Shown here one piece after another: positions 10,231-24,329 of a stretch of DNA of 64,000 bases. Position numbers and translations under genes: made by a program. The stretch's first letter is position 1. The number at the start of each line of letters is the position of its first letter. Under the pieces are notes generated by a model. That model searched no databases. It was not told where the DNA came from and was given only the letters and a program-made list of their open reading frames with translations. Source of the stretch: Manduca sexta (lineage: Eukaryota; Arthropoda; Insecta; Lepidoptera; Sphingidae); contig NC_051138.1 in assembly GCF_014839805.1 (NCBI RefSeq), positions 8,430,983 to 8,494,982 on the forward strand, in the 5' to 3' direction.

Positions 10231-13200
10231 TGTGAGCCGATATTATTTTGAAATATATTATTTATCAACGAGAAAAAATTGTTGTTAGAAGTTGGTTGAA
10301 ATAAAGTTGTAAAGTTTTTCATACTGTTATGAATAATACATAAGAATAATAGCAGAAAAACGATCGGTATCCCAAGTTTTATTGAAAACAAACAAGTTGT
10401 TTATAATACTTCGATTTGTTCGTCGAAGATAAATGTCTATTTATTTAACATCACAACAGGTAAGCCATTGTGAATAGAATGACGTAGAATAAAATATGAT
10501 ATTGACGTACATTTTATATTTTTTTTGGATTTTCCTTGCTATTAAAACGGAACGAGGTTATAATATTATAAGGGCCATTTTTTGTGTCAGTGTTTTTGCA
10601 TCAATAACTTTTTTATCAAAAATTGTTTCAGTGATCAAATTAAAATTAATATCAAATGCTATTTAAATGAAAGAAACATTAAACAATTTGTTTCAGAATG
10701 AATACTCTCTCTAAATATAATTCCAACTTACTGACAAAAACGTAATATCGCTACTGCACTTCCTGGTATATGACAATTCTAGTTTTTAGTGTATTCTTAA
10801 AGTAATTAATAAAAAAAACTTATTTCACCCAAAATAAAGTGTGAACGCTCGCAACGTAACAGCGCCACAAATAATAATGTCTCGCGGGGATTGAAATCAT
10901 AAGTTTTAATAAACGCCTTGTTTCTATTCACATGTAAATCAACGTGTATATTTGTGTAATATTACGTGTAAAACAAATAAATCGGTGATACTATGTTTAC
11001 GGTTTTATTTTTATACGTTAAAATAGGTCACTATCGCTGCGCATTGTTTACTTTTAAACTTCAATGTTTTGGACGGAGTGAGAATTTTCTCGATACTCAC
11101 GATACATTCGCACTGAAGATCAGGAAATAAAGTAGTACTCTTTTATAGCGCTATGTCGACATGACCTGGATTGTCATATTCTTTAAATGCACTTTTAGTG
11201 ACATTCACAGCTATTTCAAATAATTTAATTAACAATTATCATAATGAAGAGTGGAAGCAGTAAGAAGCATTTACGCACGTAATCGTTTAAAGCCCCTTTA
11301 TAGCCATTTTGAGCGGTGGTGAGCTAGAGCCAGGATTACAGAATGATGGATGCACTGCAGGATTACTAGCGTTTGTGCCGGTCAGACGACCGCCGCTCGA
11401 CTATTTTACACTTTATCTATGGAAACTTGTTAACGTACCTGCTACATGTTTTATAGCGTATACAGGTTGAAACGATCATTTTGTGCGAAAATATATTTCA
11501 TTTTCGATTAAAGTAATTGTTATGGCGAAGTTTTGCAAGGCTGTAAACGCATCAATGATTCAGGTGTTGTGGATGTTGTGGGCAGCGATTATTACACATC
11601 ATCAGGCGGCCTATTTGCTCTACATCTCCGTTAATACAAAATGATATGATACGATACTTGACAATATTTAGAATTATTACAGTAATTCATGTCTTAGATT
11701 CATGAAAATCAATAAATCAACATATTATTTAGCGAGGTTTTTTTTGTATAATTTGTACTAGGAATCAAATCTAATTCAGTGTACCTTTATCGGTCGTACA
11801 GTAGTGCCCAGTATCCATTTACGCGTCCGACGAACTTAAGACTTACATTCAAAGCAAAGCATTAATCATTATTAATTATGGATTAAATATCTGTTTTGAT
11901 TCAGAATACTTTGAGAGTTTAGTGAGTAGTCGTTATATTGAAGCCACAACGTTATTACATTAGAAGTTGCGTCAATCCTTTCTGGAAGTATAAAAGATCG
12001 TATTATTTCGTAACAAAGTCTAACGTTCTTAGAGTCAGATAATCCCCAGACAACGTTATCGTTCTGGATATCCGGGAAAATAAACGCACAGCAGAGTAAT
12101 GTTATATAGAGAACACTCAGCCGTGTAATTTTCAATAACTCCATGAATTTATAAGGCGTTCGTTATTTCTTTATGTTTTATTTAGTGCAATTAAGAAATT
12201 TTACTCAAAAGAGAAAATAATGGCACAACTACTACAGTCTGCGTCTGTCACGATATTTTTATGGTTACATGATGAAATGGGGGCGAGCTCTATGTTATGA
12301 TAGACATAATTCTCAATACATAGCAACTCAATGTGTTTTTGAAATTTTTTTATATATTATTTAAAATATCTCTGTTTAATCTGTCCAGCCTAGAAACGAA
12401 TGCACAACCTGTGGTTCATAGCTCTGCACTGCCTATTATGCACGCCTGCACATTTTAAAATATGTACTAATGTAACAATTTAAAAATATTGCATTAAAAT
12501 AAGTATGTAAAGAAATGTTTTTTCTTACGCAGAAACATTTCCTTATAAAATGTAATAAACGTAAGAAATCAAAGCAGCTTCTAAAACTCGATTTACACAC
12601 GACGAGTTTCCCGCACGATCGATCCTGGAAGAATTCTAGCTTTCATTTGTTTCACTGTGTTAATCAGGGTAACATTCTACGGCGGTCGCGCAAACGAGAC
12701 TATTTTGTTATATTTTATGTGAGTCCTACGCGTTATTTTCCTTGTGTAAATTAGGCTTTATGTTTACTACGACTGTGATGTGGAGAAATATTTTTAACGC
12801 ATAAGTCACTCAGTCTAGCAAGGCTAACGATATTTGCCACTGTACTGGTTTCAACAACACAGTTGGTTTTTATATTATTTTTTTATAGCTATATATTTAC
12901 TGACTAAAAATAACGCAACTCTGTAGTATTATACGACTGTTCATCTGGTTAATGATGCATTAATCACCAGTCATGCCGTTGATAATGATTTGGACTGTTG
13001 TATTGCTCTATTAGTGTAATGATGTTCGTACAAGAGCGTCACGCACTAACATGAAGACATACTCACGCACGCAAACCATTACACGTGTAGTGATGGCGAC
13101 TAAATCATACACGAGATACCAACCGTGTAACTAAGCTAACACCCGAAGACATAATGTTACTAATGGGCCAGGATACCGAGGGTACGATCATAATTTTGGG

Positions 13201-16200
13201 GAACAAAGCGTTGCCGTAAACGACGTATTTTGAGTTTCTAGAGAACAATGAGATAATGATTCGTCAGCTCGTAACGCCTGCACTTGTGGCTATAGAGTTG
13301 TCAAAGTTTCGTCAGCCCAGGATAACAGGGTTTGACGAGGGCTTTCTGTTTGTGCGAAGCGGACAGAGGCGGCTACTCAACTATTTCCAATAGCGAAACA
13401 ATGAATAGCAAATTTCACGTTTATTGATCATATCATCAAAACGTCCCATTGTTACGAGGGGCCGACGTTGGTGTTATCCCTGCCGCCCGCCTTCATACGT
13501 TTCTAATAAACGTCCAAAATATTTACTTTGCTACACAAAACGCGGAAAAAAATACCGTGAATATTTATTATTACTACCTTTAGACCCTTAATGCGGGTGT
13601 TATTTAATTGCGGAAAAACATGTTACTTCTACGAACAATGTTGTGTCCAATTGTCCATAAATTGTGGTTTCGTTGACCGGGAGCCGTGACAAATTGTGAG
13701 AAAAATAAATTTCCGGATATCAAGTAAAGCTCTTGTTAAAAGGAGGAAGGTGGCAGCTGGACAAACAGATTGCTGGAAGCACCGGTCGGGTGCCGCGCCA
13801 CCGCCTCGTTTGACAAACGAGCTAAGTCGCGCAAGACACGAAATATATTTTTGCTAAAACGTGTTTCCTCATTCTATAAGCCCCTACGACGATCACTGCA
13901 GGCTTCGAACGTAAATGCAAAACGCTCGATTTACATATCATTACAAACATACGAAATATCTCACAACTGTCGGATCAGTGAAAATTATGATTACTCAATA
14001 TATATTAAAATAGCAATTGCGTTGAAATAGTTCTTTAAAGTTGCGGAAAATTACTGATAGCTCGTCCTTTTCGAGCTCGTCAACGCAACCACAATTCGTT
14101 TGAAAATTCATTGATTCAACAGAGCTACGTTTGCCCATCTTCATGCTTAAAAAAATAGAACTCGAATGACATCACGCGCTCTATAGTGATTACTGCACAG
14201 CTTAAGTTGAAAATAAGCAGTTATATACGCCCTGAGAATTTCATAGAAACAGAGTCACAAGCAACGGCTAGTTATTACATACAAACGTTTTGAAGGTGAA
14301 GAAGGTCGCACGAATTATTTTCGAACTGAGACAAGCGCGCCCGGCGTCAGCTGGTGGCGATCGCTAAACCTTAATATTTCTCATATGAGCTGCTTTCCTC
14401 TCAAAAAACGCAAAGATAGAAATATATTAACAACGACGATTCTGTATATGTTAACACAGATTTTGTGGAAAATGTCTTATAGCAAGCAAGAACCTTACAA
14501 GAAAAAGGCCTGTAGTTCTGTTTGCGTGTTTGAGAGAATAATTTTATATAAGCGAGTTAAAAAGGCCAAAGTTCCCCTAAGCAGCATTATCTTGTAGGCA
14601 ACAAAGCACTCGATCACTCCTTTGTGAAACAAATTCTAGAGACCACACTATGCGCTACCCGGTAATCATGGCGATTTGTGCAGGGTATCACATGCAGTAG
14701 CTGCGCAGATACGGCAATTTAGTTTTCGAAACAGGACAAATGACAGGAAAGGGCGACCAGTTGCAACAATTTGGTAATGTATCTTTTTAAGCAATCTCTC
14801 CCCTAAAACAGTTCGGCAACTAAATAATATCGTCCTCAATAGTCAACTAATTGGCTATGACCTTACTATAATAACTAATTAATCCTTGAGCATAGTTCCA
14901 CTTCTTCATTAAAAAAATTGGGTTTGTTAAGAACGTTGACATCTTCAACACAACACTTTCAACTATTAAGAAGCACTATAGCTGTCTAATAGACAAATAG
15001 TTTATTTACAGTGAAAAGAGTTGTCAAGACACATTTCACGGCTCTTGAGAAACAGCAGGCTCGACTAGGTGTATCGTGCCAATTTTTACAGCGTCACAGT
15101 ATTTTGGTGTGCGGAAGACAAGTTCGTGACAGCGATAGCAAGGACATTCTTAGCAGTCAAGTTACTAACATCACTCAGCACCGAATTTGTAAATAGTGGC
15201 TGAGCCCTACGACGGCCTGAGACGGACACTTATCTCCATGGAAATCAAATTTGAAGTGGAAATACTTATTAAAATAAGTTAGAAAGGTGTGGTTTCATTT
15301 TGGCTCAAGGATTTCGATGATGCACCGTGTGGAAACGTCATCAATTTACTGATACTATTAGCTATAAAGTTACGAACGTAATCGGAACAATTAAAACCTA
15401 CAGTGCTATGTTAACAAAATGTATGGAACAATTAAACAGTGAACATTTTCAATTTATAAAACTTTGATTACTATTCAGAGCCAAGTGCGTTTGACTTAAA
15501 GGACAGTGAGACAAATAAAATGAAAGGCACGTAGCGCGAGGCACGTGGCTCCTAAACCAAAAACAAGAACATAAAGTTGGCGGAGCTATCTCTACAAACT
15601 AACATTACGGGAATCTCTCCCGGCTAGTGAGGTCAGGTATTGTGAAAAAAACCGGCGCGGTGATATCACAACAAACCCCTAGGTGCTCGGCATCGTTCCC
15701 GTTGTTACTGAAACGTGACCCGAATGCCCACGCCCCAAACTTTACGGATACTTCAGATATGTTTCCCTTACGATACGCGATCTTTTCTTTACAGAACGCG
15801 TACTAAACACGTAAATAGCTATACGATCACGTTAACTTCCTGCTTCAGATGTATTTATAGGCGACTACAATCTTAGATAACTACTCCATTTTATGTGAAT
15901 GACGGTTGGGTTCCGTTTTCTATTATGGTTTCTTTGTGAGGGACCGAATGTACAAACGTCGCGAATAATGCATAATACGCCATTTGCCGATATTGTTTGA
16001 CCATTAACTTGAACCGTATGTGGTTGGATCGTTTAGGCTTAACTACATAGTACGTTTGTGGTTTATATGGTATAAAAATAAACGTACAGACCGCACTAAA
16101 TTTCACGTAAACTGTAAGTGAACGTTCACACCACAGTTGGCAAGTTACGTGCGTAGTGGTTAGTCATTCGTCGAGATTCTGCCTATAGGAGAAATAAGCA

Positions 16201-17964
16201 TTTTCAGTGCAGCCAACACTCGGTTACTCGTACGTTATATTTTATTAATTTATCCATTCTACATGCTGTGTTTAATTAAACTAAACCTGTACTATCAAAT
16301 GAAATATTCGTTTTTGTAGCACTTATACCCATTGTATATTATAAAATGTTCTGGCTTGCAATGGATTCTATTTAATACATTGCTCATATAATTTTTAAAT
16401 TTTTAAATAGTAAATATAAATGCTAACTCTATCGTTACTCAATAAAAATAGATTTATTCAATCTAGCGTCCAATAACAAAATGCAGGCTATGGAAATATG
16501 GAGGCGGTTGTCATTTGCGTACGTCGCATAGTCGGCCGGATAAAATAAGAGCAAATCAACAACACAGGATGCCATCAAGACCAGTAGAACCAATCATTTC
16601 ACTTTGAAGCAGTTTTTTTTTTTTGTAAACTGTTAGAGTATTTTATTCTGATAGTGCTTTTTTAAGCACGTTATACGTTAAAGAATTTGATTTACAGCAA
16701 CTCATTTGAATGATGTTTTAGTGCATACTTCAAAAGAAATTATATTATGAAGAAATAAAGAAAAATCGGAATATGTTTTTGTACTACAACACAAAAAAAT
16801 ACCAAAAGCAAGGATGAAGGAACCGAGCTTTCTTCGGAAACACTATCTTAATAATAAAATTTATATCGTTTAAAAGAATAATAAATCATATTGTGCAAAC
16901 CATAATTAACTATGTATGAAAAATAACCTCTACAACCTGGGATTGATTGTTGAGTAAAAGCTCGCAAGCAACACTAACGCTATCTAGAGTAAAATACATA
17001 TACTTTATAGATTATAGATGGTAACAAATATGTGGGTGTCGGTAAGTAAAACCCATATGTGTCGGTAACAAAACTTTAACCAAAAGGAGACAGGACTAGT
17101 TTCTGCGGAAACTTTTATATAAAAAACTAAAATTTTTCATTAGTCATCGATTAATGTAATAAAATAGCTGAAGCAACTGTCATATAAAAATATTATATTG
17201 GCAGTACAATGCCGCCATTTTTTATAATAAATCGGATCTAGGGCAACAATTGGACAGTATCTACGCGGCGCATGAGCAAAACCACAGACCGTGCTTGATG
17301 GTTTAAATTCATCCTCGTGAGATGATTGGAAAAAACCTCTAAAAACAAACCAGTAAAGCAAATATACTCCGGATGAAGAAATTTTACATGGACAATTTAC
17401 GAAGCTTAAACAATAGCTACATAATTAACAAGAACAAAGAAAGATCAAAAAAGACCTTGAAGAAACAAAATTGAAACATACATAAACGGCTAATACAACG
17501 TTTTAACGCTAAAAATAACATTGTACAATCGGTACGCTACTACAATAGTTACTGTACAACAGTTAGACCAATGACGCGATGTGTTTTATCTCAAAGTAAT
17601 GAAACATAAGAACTTTCAACCACACTAAATAAATTACTTAGTTTAATTCCATATTTTCAGAGTGTGTGGGCCATGCTTGGAGTCCCTGTGCTAGGTAAAA
17701 TCAGAAACAAATTATGAACTTAGAGGTGTGTGAAGTTGCACCAAAGAAAATCTTTGAAAACAAACTGTGAAGTAGATATATAATGTTAGTTATGTAAATA
17801 CTTTCGATTGCGATGTTTGTTGTGGAGACTGTTAGAGGAATCAAGTTGGACATTTGGTATTTTTAAACCATGCTATATTTCGATGAAATATGTAAAGAAA
17901 GTAAATGATACTTCATTATTTTTCTATTCTATTAAACGTTGATGTCATAGAAATATATTTACAA
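10231..17964. other. Long unique AT-rich stretch with a few GC-raised islands
   Basis: No transposon end or convincing gene was recognised in nearly 8 kb. Short frames at 11872-12144 (-), 12515-12754, 13770-14030, 14385-14597, 15011-15196, 15891-16106 (-) and 17140-17361 (-) resemble no family. The block 13140-13500 is GC-raised and holds a 57-codon stop-free stretch (13220-13393, ATG at 13256, including PRITGFDEGFLFVRSGQRR) without clear splice sites. A second GC-raised, non-repetitive island lies at about 15480-15770. These islands could be regulatory DNA or small exons; the sequence alone does not decide. Confidence 0.35.
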
Positions 17965-18778
17965 AAATAAAAAAGCCGGCCAAGTGCTAGTCGAACTCGC
18001 ACACCGAGGCTTCCGTACAAACCTGTGGACCTATATGAGTAAAAGTTCACCCATCACGACATTCTCGAAAATCCATAACATTGCAATATAAAAAGGTGGA
18101 GGAACATAAATTAATTAAAAATTTAAAGATATCGGAATTTTTTCTTTATATGTGCTATAAAACACTGTTTCATACCAAATTTCAAGATACTAGTTCGACT
18201 GGAAGTACTCTTTAGGTTTGATTCCCTTGCGAGTAGTTGTGAGTTTGAATATATGCGGCTTAAATTGCTGTTTCTTTTAATTGCGTTGACATAGAAGTTT
18301 GATTTTGTTACAGCTTAAAAGTAGAATAGACCTGAGTATTTGATATTAATTTCAATTTAATACCTCTACGCGTTCATGAGGAAAGGGGTAGTAACTTTAA
18401 TATTATTAACAATATTTTTATTATATGATGTAACTAAAATTTACGGTTTTCACAATTTTTCCTTTATCTGTTCTATAAGACGTTGTTTAAACATCAACTT
18501 TCAAGATGCTGAGTTCACGGGAAGTACCTTATAGGTTTTGATTCCCTTGCGAGTTTTGAAATGTGCAACATTAACGGCCGTATCTTTTGATTGCGTTGGC
18601 TTAGAAGTTTGATTTTTTCACAGCTCCAAGGGATAGGAAACCTGAGTATTTGATAGAAATTTCAGCTTAATACCTCCATGCGTTCCTGAGAAAAAGGGTT
18701 TTGCCATACGCACGGATGGACAACACAGTGATCCTATAAGGGTTCCGTTTTTTCCTTTTGAGGTACGAAACCCTAAAA
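17965..18778 (+). repeat. Lepidopteran interspersed repeat with AGGGTTCCG hairpin end and internal duplication
   Basis: Starts with AAAAGCCGGCCAAGTGCTAG and ACTCGCACACCGAGGCTTCC, and ends with GTGATCCTATAAGGGTTCCG ... GAGGTACGAAACCCTAAAAA. I recall these paired ends from a very common lepidopteran repeat. The last ~40 bases can fold as GGGTTCCG/CGAAACCC. Two diverged direct units of about 250 bp lie inside, at about 18141-18395 and 18459-18705. Each holds CTTTAT..GT.CTATAA, GATTCCCTTGCGAGT, TAGAAGTTTGATTTT and GAGTATTTGATA. No coding capacity is visible. Confidence 0.6.
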
Positions 18779-21029
18779 ATTGCTTAAAATCTTAATTTCA
18801 AATCAATAGCTCGAAAATATCTTATCTCTTTTGTCCAATCAAAACTTTTACGTCAAAGAAATCGTGTGAACAACTAGTTATTAAAAAATACGAAACGAGC
18901 AATAAATAAGTTTGTTAATTTGATATCGGCTTTTATAGCATTTTCTAAATGAAAACAATGAAAGTTATTTGAACTGAAATTATATTTACGTAATAATATT
19001 AAAACTGTTTAAAGACTCTAATATAATGTCTCATGTAGTTATAATTTTATTTAGTATGGTTTATGACTTGCTTGCTTTGTAAATTTAATCTCATATCTTC
19101 AAATTAAAGTTTTGATTGTAAAAGGTTATTTTTTAAAACACGTATGTCTCCAATATAAAAATTATTATATATTTTTTTTCGTTACTTAAGTACTAAAGTT
19201 CAAGGTTTTTGTTACTAAACTAAAATATGCCAGTGCTTAGGTATCTATTTAAACAAAGATAGCCAAATTGCTGACCTGGTAAGCTCCGCTACTGCCAGCA
19301 AATGATAGCAAATTAGCACATTTAATATTACAAACATTAAATTACAAACATTGCATGGTATTTAGCTGCTCCTCTCACACTGACAGAAACGCATGTATAG
19401 AAAAAAAAATATGTTTCTATAACGTATAAAAATCGGTTTGGAACTTGCAATCTTAATGTAAACTGTAAAAACAACACTTTGATACTAATGTATGTATGCA
19501 CTAAGAATTAAAGAAGAAAAGGCAGGCTTCCCCCATCATTATATACTTAAAATTCCTATGGAACAAAAAAAAATCGTTGCATGTTATGAATATTTTAGAA
19601 ATTACTTCCGATAATTGCCATTAATAAAGCAATTGGGTTCGTCGAACTCATTGGTTCTTGTTATAAGCAGCTAAAATTCTGAGAACCTTGTTGGTATGTT
19701 ATACGTACTGCATAGGTCATAATATGCATTTTGAAAGTCGTGCAAGTCTGGTACGTCAAGGATAAAAAATATTTAATGTGTTATGTTTCAGCGAAGTTTT
19801 GATTATATATTATTATTTATGCATTTTAGAGCCTACACGACTTTCTAATTCTTTATTAAGGTACCGTATGATTGTTATATAGAAGTAAAACTGACGTAAA
19901 TCATTTTATTCTCGTCCGTTTCTATGGACATATTTTCATAGAGAGAAAAATAAAATAGACATTTAAAAACCTAATTTCACTATATTATTCCAAATCGAAT
20001 CTTTTTTCCAAATAACATAAAGTCTACTAGTGCATGAAGTTGTTTCATCACATATGAAATACAACCACAGAGCACCATAGAGCGCAAACCAGCGATAATG
20101 GATATTGCTTACAAGTGTTTTAGGATCAGTGGATTTGTTGTTGTTGTTTTTTGTGTCGCTAATAAAACATATAAGTATTCAATAGATACATATATGCTAT
20201 GTTTGCTCTATTCATTTTGTTTGTTACAAGTAATACGCGAGCTACTAAATAAAAGTATGTGAATTGGCAGGAATAAATAAATGCCATTTACGATATTTTA
20301 TAAAACACTTAATGTTACAGAACCCTCGTAGAGCGCAGGGTCGACTCGTACTTGTGTCTATTTTTAACAGAGAAAAAATACGCAGATTGCTTTTATTTCA
20401 AGAAAAAATAAACATCATTTAAAAAAATGTATTTTGTACAAACTTTATATCTTTATTTATGCCAATATTTTTATATGATCTTGAAGCCTGATCCTTGAAG
20501 CCTGCTTGATCTAGCAACGGCCTATATGGATTATAGACTGGGAAGTGTCAAATTGGAATCCTAAATGAACTAGAACTAATGAGCAAAGGCATATGGGAGT
20601 AGGATAAGGAAAGGTAAAAAGGTAAAAGAATTTCATACATATTATAATCTGTACATAGACGGATTTCCTTTGAATCTAGAAATATTAATTGATAGAAAAA
20701 AATATAATGAAGAAACATAAACAACAAACACAAAATATTTGTGAACGCTATATTTTTCAAATACGATTGTCAGACGCGTGATATCTGCTAGTTTATGTTA
20801 TTTTTTACGAAGTCCGACATTCGTTTACATTTTAAGCGACTTGTTACGAATACGGCATTATTTTATAAATCACTGACAGCAAAAGTTGGTGAAGCGTGAG
20901 TGGCATTCCCACCATAAGGGCTCCCTCCTACAAATATATTTATACGTGTATGTTACTTTGCGAGTGGTCAAGTAGAACATGTAATAATAACATGAGATTT
21001 GGAATAACAGATGTTTGTTTTTTTTTGTA
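18779..21029. other. AT-rich DNA, no gene seen
   Basis: No recognisable repeat or gene. The minus frame at 20548-20760 is hydrophobic only because of its T/A-rich composition. Confidence 0.4.
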
Positions 21030-21352
21030 TTATAATAATATCAGCCCTGTATTATATACTGTGCCACTGCTGGGCACGGGCCTCCTCTATTACTGAGAGG
21101 GATTAGGCCTTAGTCCACTACACTGGCGTAGTGCGGTTTGATAGACTTCACACACCTTTGAAATTCCTATAGAGAACTTCTCAGATGTGCAGATCTCCTC
21201 ACGATGTTTTCCTGCACCGTTAAAGCGAACGATAATTCACAAAGAATACACACATAATTTTTAAAAAAGTCAGAGGTGTGTGCCCTTGGGATTTGAACCT
21301 GCGGACATTCGTCTTGGCAGTCCGTTCTACATCCAACTAGGCTATCGCTGCT
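21030..21352 (-). mobile_element. tRNA-derived SINE, near full length
   Basis: The minus strand reads from the tRNA-like head at about 21352 (GCAGCGATAGCCTAGTTGGA, A-box region) through the B box GGTTCAAATCC to a tail ending ...GGGCTGATATTATTATAA. It aligns along its length with the copies at 36328-36654 and 63103-63430. Box positions fit an internal pol III promoter, and the head is followed by a LINE-like 3' region. The family resembles the HaSE-type SINEs described from moths; this is recalled, not searched. Confidence 0.85.
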
Positions 21353-21509
21353 TCCGCCGAGTTATTTTTTTATTATTTTTGCCAAAACGGTACTTTCAGA
21401 ATGTTCGTAATGGAAAATAACTTTATAATATAGGTTTTAATATCATTCGGCAAGTTGAAATTACTTTTTTTTGGTATTCTTGTATGTTGGAACATCATAT
21501 TTTACAACA

Positions 21510-22527
21510 TAAGGCGCGTTGGGGTAAGATCGTAGGAGGTGTAACATCGTATAAATCAAATAACTTGCAATTGAGTTATAATTTTTTTTTTTGGACAACA
21601 CTACCTGCGACCCCATTTTGTTCCCTACGTTCCACTAGTTCACATGAATGATTCCGTCAAGTAAATAATGTTTACGGTGCTAACAAACAGATTATCGGTA
21701 TTTCGTCGTTCCCGGGCAGATCCGGATTAACCCCATGCAAGAATTTGCCTAATTTTAATTTAGTATTTTCTGTTTTCAATTAATTTAGTAGTTGTATAGT
21801 ATCAAAAAGGAAATAAATCTTGTGACTTGTTTATTCACATTTGTCGAAACACCTATATTCCCTGAGATCCGATCTTTACGCATACAATTATTTGTCGTTA
21901 AAGAACGGATAAAAATCGTTCGATCTAGCACTTGTAAAATATTGCAAGTTTGTGTCAAAATTTACACACGAAAACGTCTGAATTCAGTAATTATGTAATT
22001 TTGTTTAGCTCAGGTGAATGATCAATTTTGTTTATTTGTTATTTATTTACATGTGTATGTACTATTTTTTCGAATATTTTTAAAAATATCTACAGTGTCA
22101 ATCATGAGGGGTAAGATCGAAAGCCTAGAACTATTAAAAAAACAAAGTTCGCTTCTAAAAATATCTTACGCAATTTATAATTTTTTTGAATGTTTATAAA
22201 TTACTATCTAGATCGAAATATACTCTTTTTATGGATTTTAGAATCCCTTTAACATAGACGGTTTTAGAGAGTAGTCCGAACTAAACCTGTGAAGGTCCTA
22301 TCTTTCTCACACATTTCTAAAAGTTTGGTCCTTTTTCAAAGCCTTATAAAACGTTAACTGTTATATTTAAGAAATTTAAAAAATATATACCATTTAGTAT
22401 ATTTAATAACATATAGCTAAGTTAATAATTCATTATGATCACTTTTATAGAATTCTTGTAAAAAAATATTTCGAGAACACTGTTTAACACGTTGAAAAAG
22501 CGTCCAATTTAACCCCAACGCACCTTA
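21510..22527. mobile_element. Non-autonomous element with GGGGTAA-type terminal inverted repeats
   Basis: The left end TAAGGCGCGTTGGGGTAAGA mirrors the right end AACCCCAACGCACCTTA (22511-22527), giving terminal inverted repeats of about 17 bp around 1018 bp. TA or TAA flanks are compatible with the target site. Inside, GGGGTAAGATCG occurs again at about 22111, and an inverted relative GGATTAACCCC lies near 21725, as if end-like motifs are repeated internally. No transposase frame is visible. The element at 34855-35853 has the same size and the same style of motif. Confidence 0.5.
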
Positions 22528-22894
22528 ATGAGGCCGGAAGACTGACCTGATACACAATAATAAATTTTGCCAAATACCTCAAAGAATTCGTACGAAAAAC
22601 ACTGTAATCTGCAATAAATAAATTCGACAAGGGGTTTTACCTAACAAGTCATGGAACCTTAGAAACAAATAACAATATTTTGTTAAATAAAAGTTGGTTG
22701 GTTGTAAAATTTTATATGTCACGTTTTATTCATGCCATTTTTAATACTAAAATTCAATTAAAAAGTGATACAAAAATGTACTTATGCATAGTTGAGGATT
22801 TATATTTTATCACGTATTTGTTATTTCTCGTGAATTGATATTCAAATGAATTTTACTAATAGCCTTAATAATTTTACCTTTTTTTTTATACTGT

Positions 22895-23145
22895 CATTGC
22901 AAAAGGAACCCACTGCACGGTTACACCTGATCATAAGTGGAATGGGGTCCAAGACAATTTCCACTGACGAGAGATGATTATCCCTCAGCAGTCGCCACCA
23001 CTATGCCGGCCTGTTGGAACCGGATATATACAGGTTGATCCCTTAACGCGACACACTTACGTGGGCATATAAGGCAGGTTTTAACACCTTATGCGCAGTA
23101 GTCGCTGTCCGGGCGGATATAAAATATATCCTACCACCAACAATA
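22895..23145 (+). repeat. Lepidopteran SINE-like repeat
   Basis: Contains in order AGGAACCCACTGCACGG, CCTGATCATAAGTGGAATGG, ACTATGCCGGCCTGTTGGAA, TTAACGCGACACACTTACGT, TATGCGCAGTAGTCGCTGTC and ATATATCCTACCACC. I recall this order from a common moth and butterfly repeat. No B box was identified, so SINE status is uncertain. Confidence 0.5.
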
Positions 23146-23718
23146 TATCCTTCCTTTTTTAAAAGGTTTAGAGCATACATACAGCCTTAATATAATATCT
23201 ATATATACGATCAACTCATCGTTATAATACTTACATGTACGACAATGTATAAAACTTTATTGTTATCATATATGAGTAATGTTTTTTATTTTATTTGTCT
23301 CTTGCTGGCATCTGTGTGAAATTCCTGTGACCCTCGCAAAAATCAGTGTCCGTTGGACCATTCCACCTGGCGGACGCTGGCCTTGTTGGCCATATTACGG
23401 TCGCGGATGGTTGGGGTGTATGAATGGGTATGCCGGAGGAGTTTTGTTTTGCTTACCTATTTTAAGTATCTTTTTTTTAATTTATATGTATACTTACTAA
23501 TTATACCATCTATCCCTGCACTGCCGTGTGTACGTATTACTTTCAGCCATCTGGTCCGGGACAGTGGCCAAATAAATAGTAAGTAGTAATTAGATTCTAG
23601 ATAGAGGGAAGCCGGCAGGAATCGCGTTATATGGACTCTTCGCAACTGCTGTGAAGTCGACTATATCCTGTAGTCCTGTACAGCTGTTAAACCATTTATG
23701 CTTATACAAACATTTTAA
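23146..23718. other. Unassigned stretch with a GC-raised core
   Basis: Bases 23300-23660 are less AT-rich, and overlapping plus-strand frames (23279-23500, 23353-23586) are open, but neither shows a domain, and the peptide ends in low-complexity hydrophobic sequence. It may be unrecognised repeat sequence. Confidence 0.3.
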
Positions 23719-24329
23719 TAAAAATAATTTTAACAAAAAATTAAACCGCCTTCAAAAACCACTCAAAACCAAAAAATAATTTCACATACAAGTATATATT
23801 GGATACCAATTTTGGAGTCGGTGCCTAATTAAAATTGCTAGTTAGCTATATTTGTTGCATAGTCCATCTATGAGCTAAATTTCTTTCAAATCAATTAAAA
23901 GGAGTAGGTTTGCGTGTACTACAACATACACAGTGAAAGGTGTAATACCAAACACATGTATGGTGTTTCATCTTTTTATTTCCTCTTTTTTCGAGGCAGG
24001 GAGTGTAATACACCCACATTTGACCAGCTATATGTAACAGGGGAAGAATTTGGGTAGTGTACAGTTCACAAATTTAAATATTTCCTTAATAGCTTCCATT
24101 TGCTGTGCTGCGGCGATGTGTTTATCTCCGGTGACGATCTGACTTGCTGACTTTGTATGCTGGCAGCATATTGTTTTCGTATATTCGTTAATGTATTTAT
24201 CTAGCTTAACTAGCAATTTTAATTAGGCACCGACTCCAAAATTGGTATCCAATATATACTTTTATGTGAAATAATTTTTTGGTTTTGAGTGGTTTTTGAA
24301 GGCGGTTTAATTTTTGTTAAAATTATTTT
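23719..24329. repeat. Foldback: ~129-bp inverted repeats around 350 bp
   Basis: The arm at 23719-23848 (with TTAAACCGCCTTCAAAAACC, GGATACCAATTTTGGAGTCG and AATTAAAATTGCTAGTTAGC) is the reverse complement of 24201-24329, with a few mismatches. The interior is not recognised. The right arm runs directly into the tandem array at 24401, and the end at about 25222 has a related GAAGTCGGTT motif. The whole block 23719-25222 may therefore be one composite minus-strand element. Confidence 0.7.

Noticed and set aside
9897..10391. 164-codon minus-strand frame
   Set aside because: It runs from unique AT-rich DNA through a SINE fragment into the GC-rich retroposon across the insertion boundary, so it cannot be a real gene.
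11290..11475. Roughly 55-codon open stretch in a GC-raised patch
   Set aside because: No start codon near its beginning, no splice signals, and its length is plausible by chance.
13220..13393. 57-codon stop-free stretch with protein-like composition
   Set aside because: No clear acceptor or donor and no family resemblance; kept only as a note in the surrounding region.
21155..21352. tRNA gene at the pol III box-bearing sequences (also 30953 and 63103)
   Set aside because: A and B boxes are present, but each is fused to a SINE body and has no complete cloverleaf, so they are SINE heads rather than tRNA genes.
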